Shown piece by piece: positions 60,378-64,000 of a stretch of DNA of 64,000 nt. The notes under the pieces were generated by a model. It did not search any database. It was not told where the DNA came from and saw only the letters and a list, made by a program, of their open reading frames with translations. This stretch comes from Gemmatimonadales bacterium (GTDB taxonomy: Bacteria; Gemmatimonadota; Gemmatimonadetes; Gemmatimonadales; GWC2-71-9), in contig JAWKQM010000011.1 of assembly GCA_041390145.1 (NCBI GenBank), forward strand, positions 1 through 64,000. Direction: 5' to 3'. Within the stretch, counting starts at the first letter, position 1. Every line of letters begins with the position of its first letter. A program made the translations under genes and the position numbers.

Positions 60378-61587
60378 GCGCGGTCCCCTCCCCACCGCTC
60401 GACCGGTCGGACCTGCGGAAGCTCCTCGTCCTGATCGCCGCGAGCGCGGTGGACATGATCGGCTTCGCGATCGTCCTGCCGCTGCTGCCGTTCTACGCGG
60501 AGAATCTCAATGCCAGCTACGCGACGATCGGCTGGATCATCGCGTCGTTCTCGATTGCCCAGCTGATTTCCGCGCCGCTCTGGGGCCGGGTCTCGGACCG
60601 CTACGGCCGGCGACCCGCGCTCCTCATCGGCCTGTCCGCCTCCGCCATTGCCTACGTGGCGTTTGGGCTCGCGAACACCGTGGCCTGGCTCTTTCTCTCC
60701 CGGATCATCCAGGGGGCGGGAGGCGGCACGACGGGCGTGGCACAGGCCTACGTGGCCGACTCGATTCCGGCGTCGGGGCGCGCCCGTGCGCTCGGCTGGC
60801 TGTCCGCCGCCACGTCGCTCGGGGTGATGATCGGTCCGGTCGTGGGCTCGCTGGCCGCGCACTGGGGTCGGGCTGCCCCGGATTCGTGGCCGCGGGGCTC
60901 TGTGTCGCGAACGTGATCTTTGCCTGGAAGTATCTGCCGGAGAGTCGTCGGCCCGGCGCCCACGCCCCGGCCCGGAAGCCGGTGTGGCACGCGGCGTGGC
61001 AGGTGTTCCGTCAGCCGGGCACCACGGTCGCCCGCCTGGTCTGGATCTACGCCGTCGGAATGCTCGGGTTCACTTGCCTGACCTCTGTCCTCCCGCTCTT
61101 CCTGGGGGCGGAGTTCGGCGTCACCGAGAAGACGATCGGGTACTTCTTCCTGTACGTCGGTGCGCTGTCCCTGATCATGCGTTCGATCTTCCTCGGCCCG
61201 ATTGTCGACCGGATCGGGGAGGCGTGGGCCATGCGGCTGGGGGCCGCCTCGCTGATCATCGGGCTGTTGCTCTACCCGGCGGTCTCGAGCCTGATCGGGC
61301 TGGCCCTGATCATGCCCTTTGTGCCCATCGGAACCGCGCTATTATTTCCGTCAACCACGGCCCTCATGTCCCGGGCCGCCGAGAAATCTGAGCTTGGGAC
61401 GGTCATGGGATCCGCACAGACCTTTGCCGGGATCGCGCGCGTGGTGGCGCCCATTCTGGCGACGCGAGCGTTCCAGGATTATGGTCACAACTGGCCCTTC
61501 TACATGGCAGCGGTCACGGTGGCCCTTGTCAGCATTTTGGCCTTCCGGCTTGGTCCGGTGGCCGAGCCCACTCCAGCAGGCGCCTGA
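60374..61587 (+). CDS. MFS transporter, split by a frameshift at about 60877
   Basis: The first part starts at ATG 60374 (overlapping the permease stop) and shows LLVLIAASAVDMIGFAIVLPLLPFYAE, the MFS A-motif GRVSDRYGRRPALLIG and GVAQAYVADSIPASGRARALG. After HWGRAAP the frame goes wrong and stops at 60914. A second frame continues GFVAAGLCVANVIFAWKYLPESRR up to 61587 with six more helices. Adding one C to CCCC (60876-60879) restores a 12-helix transporter of about 404 residues, so a homopolymer error is likely. The TetA/DHA1-type N-terminus suggests drug or metabolite efflux. Its TGA overlaps the M3 peptidase ATG, so the operon is translationally coupled. Confidence 0.82.
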
Positions 61588-63302
61588 TGTCAGAGACTTC
61601 CGTTACCCTGCCCGTGCTCCCCGATTCGCCGGCGGCCTTCGCCGACGCCAGTTGGGCTGCCATCCTGCCCTGGTACGAGGCGCTGGCCACCGTCCCACTC
61701 GACGATGATTCCGTCGGCCCCTGGCTGGCGGCGTGGTCGCGACTGGAGGAGCTGGTCACCGAGGCGGCGGCCGAGGCGATGATCGCCTATACCGGCGACA
61801 CCCGCGACGCCGCGAAGGAGGCCGCGCATCTTCGGTTTTCGGCGGAGATATTCCCGCAACTGGAAGAGCAGGGTGTCCGGCTGGCGCGACGGCTCCTCGA
61901 CACCGGCTTCAACCGCCCCGACCTCGAGGTGGTCCTGAAGCGGTTCCGCGCCCAGATCGACATCTTTCGCGAGGACAACCTTCCACTCTTCAGCGAGCTG
62001 GAGGAGTTGTCCGCCAAGTACCAGCGCCTGACGGGCGGCATCACCGTGGAGTGGGAGGGCGAGACGCGGACACTGCCGCAGATCGGCCCGTTCCTGAAGA
62101 GCCCGGACCGGGCCATCCGGGAGCGTGCGTTCCGCACCATGGGCGCACCGTACATCGCGCTGCGCACGGAGCTGGCGGACCTCTTCACCGAGATGTACGA
62201 GCGCCGGCAACGGGTGGCCCGCAACTCGGGCTTTTCCGACTTCGAGGCCTACAGCTATGCCGCGAAGTGTCGCTTCGACTATACCCCGGACGACGTCACC
62301 CGCTTTCACGACGCCGTCGAGGCGGAGGTCGTGCCCGCAGTGGCGCGCATCCTCGCACGCCGGAAGGAGGCGCTCGGCCTCGATGTGCTCCGGCCCTGGG
62401 ACCTGGATGTGGACCCGGCCGGGCGGCCGCCGCTCAGGCCGTTCAAGGACTCGGCCGAACTCGTCGAGAAGGCGTCGCGGGTCTTCCATGCCGTGGCCCC
62501 CGAACTCGGCGCCGAATTCGACCTCATGCGTGGCGAGCGGCTGCTGGATCTCGAGAGCCGCGCCGGCAAGGCCCCCGGCGGCTACTGCGAGACGCTGCAC
62601 TTCCGGGGACGCCCCTTCATCCACATGAACGCGGTCGGCCTGCTCGACGACGTGAACACCCTCCTCCACGAGGCGGGTCACTCCTTCCATGCGTTCGCCT
62701 CGCATCGCCAGCCGCTGCTCTGGCAGCGCTATGTCGGGTCCGAATCCGCGGAATTGGCATCGATGTCGATGGAGCTGCTCGCCGCGCCCTACCTCGCGGA
62801 ACCGGGAGGGATGGCCTCGCCCGACCAGCTGCGGCTGGCCCGCATCGAGCATCTGGAAGAGGTGCTGATGACCCTGGCGCACGTGGCGGCGGTGGATGCG
62901 TTTCAGCGCTGGATCTACACCAGCGGCCAGGGTGACAATGCCGCGGCGCGCGACGACGCGTGGCAGCGGCTCCGGGAGCGGTTCCAGACCGGCGTCGATT
63001 GGTCGGGGCTGGAGGATGAGCGCCTGGCGCGTTGGTATCGCCAACTGCACATCTTCCTCTACCCCTTCTACTACATCGAGTACGGGCTCGCCCAGCTCGG
63101 GGCGCTGCAGATCTGGCGCCGCAGCCGGACCGATCAGGCGGGGGCGGTCCGCGACTACCGGGAGGCGCTGGCGCTTGGCTGCACCGTCGGATTGCCGCAG
63201 ATGTATGCCAGGGCGGGGGCCCGATTTGGGGCGGATCGGCAGCTGATCCGCGAACTGGTGACCCTGGTGGAGGAAGAACTGGCGGTCCTCCGGGAGTCGT
63301 GA
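61587..63302 (+). CDS. M3 family oligoendopeptidase
   Basis: 571 residues. A cytosolic zinc metallopeptidase that cuts short peptides. The HExxH motif is LLHEAGHSFHAFASHR (about residues 357-372), with downstream Glu in SAELASMSMELLAAPYL. The N-terminal half is helical, with DNLPLFSELEELSAKYQRLTGG and RKEALGLDVLRPWDLDV typical of PepF/M3B enzymes. There is no signal peptide. ATG 61587 overlaps the MFS stop. A 7-bp hairpin (63324-63344) lies after the TGA. It ends an overlapping series that began with the PIG-L gene. Confidence 0.93.
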   Translation: MSETSVTLPVLPDSPAAFADASWAAILPWYEALATVPLDDDSVGPWLAAWSRLEELVTEAAAEAMIAYTGDTRDAAKEAAHLRFSAEIFPQLEEQGVRLARRLLDTGFNRPDLEVVLKRFRAQIDIFREDNLPLFSELEELSAKYQRLTGGITVEWEGETRTLPQIGPFLKSPDRAIRERAFRTMGAPYIALRTELADLFTEMYERRQRVARNSGFSDFEAYSYAAKCRFDYTPDDVTRFHDAVEAEVVPAVARILARRKEALGLDVLRPWDLDVDPAGRPPLRPFKDSAELVEKASRVFHAVAPELGAEFDLMRGERLLDLESRAGKAPGGYCETLHFRGRPFIHMNAVGLLDDVNTLLHEAGHSFHAFASHRQPLLWQRYVGSESAELASMSMELLAAPYLAEPGGMASPDQLRLARIEHLEEVLMTLAHVAAVDAFQRWIYTSGQGDNAAARDDAWQRLRERFQTGVDWSGLEDERLARWYRQLHIFLYPFYYIEYGLAQLGALQIWRRSRTDQAGAVRDYREALALGCTVGLPQMYARAGARFGADRQLIRELVTLVEEELAVLRES

Positions 63303-63323
63303 GGGCTGTTGCTTAATGGCGTC

Positions 63324-63344
63324 CGCGGGGCAAGATTCCCCGCG
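63324..63344 (+). terminator. Hairpin after the M3 peptidase gene
   Basis: CGCGGGG (63324-63330) pairs with CCCCGCG (63338-63344), loop CAAGATT, 21 nt after the stop. No strong T-run (GTTCCCG), so it may be a weak terminator or part of the infA leader. Confidence 0.4.
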
Positions 63345-63400
63345 TTCCCGTAGCGGCCCGGAGGTCGGGCCGTGAGTGTCCCAACAGTGGAGTGGCTTGG

Positions 63401-63619
63401 ATGGCGAAAGAAGAAGGCATCGAGATGGAAGGGGTGGTGACGGAAGTCCTCCCCGATCGTAACTACCGGGTGTTGCTGGAGAACGGCCACTCGATCCTGG
63501 CGTACGCCGCCGGCAAGATGAGCAAGTTCAAGATCCGGGTGCTCGAGGGAGACCGGGTCAGCGTGGTCCTCTCGCCCTACGACCTGACCCGGGGCCGGGT
63601 GACCTACCGCCACAAGTAG
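63401..63619 (+). CDS. infA: Translation initiation factor IF-1
   Basis: 72 residues from ATG 63401. An OB-fold protein that occupies the ribosomal A site during initiation. MAKEEGIEMEGVVTEVLPDRNYRVLLENGHSILAYAAGKMSKFKIRVLEGDRV corresponds to the usual IF-1, with the middle HxxxAYxxGKMxxxxIR signature and SPYDLTRGRVTYRHK at the end. In many bacteria the gene lies in the ribosomal protein cluster, but here it is alone between the M3 peptidase and a cold-shock gene, as for additional or relocated copies. A strong terminator follows. Confidence 0.97.
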   Translation: MAKEEGIEMEGVVTEVLPDRNYRVLLENGHSILAYAAGKMSKFKIRVLEGDRVSVVLSPYDLTRGRVTYRHK

Positions 63620-63649
63620 CCTGGCGCACGCCACAGCCCCACCAACGAC

Positions 63650-63684
63650 GCGGGCCGCTCCTGAGGAGCGGCCCGCTGACGTTT
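63650..63684. terminator. Terminator between infA and the cold-shock gene
   Basis: A perfect 12-bp stem (63650-63661 with 63665-63676, loop TGA) followed on the plus strand by TGACGTTTT. It serves infA and, by symmetry, probably also the convergent cold-shock gene. Confidence 0.85.
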
Positions 63685-63703
63685 TGGTCACTGCCCGATG
63701 GAG

Positions 63704-63913
63704 CTAGACCTTGACGACGTTCTCGGCGGCGGGGCCCTTTGCACCCTGCACGATATCGAACTCGACCTTGTCGCCTTCGGCCAGGCTGCGGAAGCCCTCG
63801 GCCGAAATTGCCGTGTGGTGGACGAAGCAGTCCTTCTCGCCGCTCTCGGGGGTGATGAAGCCGAAGCCCTTCGCGTCGTTGAACCACTTCACGGTGCCGG
63901 TTGTACGTGCCAT
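63704..63913 (-). CDS. Cold-shock protein (CspA family)
   Basis: 69 residues from ATG 63913. A single-stranded nucleic-acid chaperone with the five-strand cold-shock domain. RNP1 is KGFGFITPE and RNP2 is CFVHHTAI (His-Thr instead of the common Phe-Ser). It starts MARTTGTVKWFNDAKGFGFI and ends GPAAENVVKV. The 87-nt upstream region, cut by the window edge, begins the 5' leader in which cspA-type genes often form temperature-responsive RNA structure; too little is present to judge. Confidence 0.97.
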   Translation of the reverse strand: MARTTGTVKWFNDAKGFGFITPESGEKDCFVHHTAISAEGFRSLAEGDKVEFDIVQGAKGPAAENVVKV

Positions 63914-64000
63914 GAGTCCTAACTCCAGTGTGGTGTGTCCATAACGCCCGGACAGGATGTCCCGGGCGGCTTGCCGGTGTGGCCCGGACAATTTCCGGCA

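Noticed and set aside
63914..64000. Cold-shock leader RNA thermosensor
   Set aside because: Only 87 nt are inside the window and no conserved cold box was recognised, so it cannot be supported.

Overview
The window is about 65-70% GC bacterial DNA from a diderm. It encodes beta-barrel outer-membrane proteins, lipoproteins, an OmpA-type C-terminus, SURF1, proton-translocating transhydrogenase and an ECF-sigma/zinc-finger anti-sigma operon. The mix of DUF5916, DUF885, DUF4097 and secreted D-aminoacylase-type proteins, together with an unusual promoter signal, points to Gemmatimonadota or a nearby FCB-group lineage. That assignment is inference from gene content only; no rRNA gene is present.

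Layout. 1-7.5 kb: end of an OmpA-like gene, mscL with a C-terminal zinc ribbon, DUF481 barrel, a frameshifted HGSNAT-like acyltransferase, a PafA-like phosphatase, a YkgJ-type Cys-cluster protein, an M19 dipeptidase, SURF1 (minus strand) and a small barrel protein. 7.6-20.9 kb: one giant lipoprotein gene made of roughly forty Ig-like repeats of about 310 nt, broken by many frameshifts that cluster in parts of the repeat. 20.9-24 kb: tRNA-Leu(GAG), tRNA-Thr(CGT) and tRNA-Pro(GGG) around a PAP2 phosphatase and a DUF885 protein. 24-33.4 kb: ATP-grasp enzyme, DUF5916 barrel protein, an ECF sigma / zf-HC2 anti-sigma / two DUF4097 operon, a divergent Ser/Thr kinase and a D-aminoacylase-type lipoprotein. 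33.4-39.3 kb: hutU-hutI-hutG converging on the agmatine-to-putrescine pair aguB-aguA. 39.3-45 kb: LVIVD protein, unknown lipoprotein, small membrane protein, ettA and a Lys-rich SWIB protein. 45.2-49 kb: a peroxiredoxin-like lipoprotein whose catalytic position is an in-frame TGA, then pntAA-pntAB-pntB and a flavin reductase-like gene. 49-53.7 kb: a group-2 sigma-70 gene with an operator-like palindrome and structured leader, aconitase, DUF971. 53.7-63.3 kb: a run of overlapping genes (PIG-L deacetylase, Fe3+-type ABC transporter, MFS transporter, M3 peptidase). 63.4 kb to end: infA and a convergent cold-shock gene.

The strongest discovery candidate is the selenoprotein at 45209-45766. The reading frame continues through TGA exactly at the peroxidatic cysteine position, and 14 nt downstream a perfect 7-bp hairpin with an 8-nt loop fits the bacterial SECIS pattern. 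Ordinary gene calling would split or discard it. Two other items deserve attention: a recurrent GYTA-NN-TTtCCC-like element close to many starts, probably the lineage's -10 signal and in some cases leaderless; and the contrast between clean single-copy genes and frameshift-ridden Ig repeats, which looks like an assembly/polishing artefact rather than gene decay.
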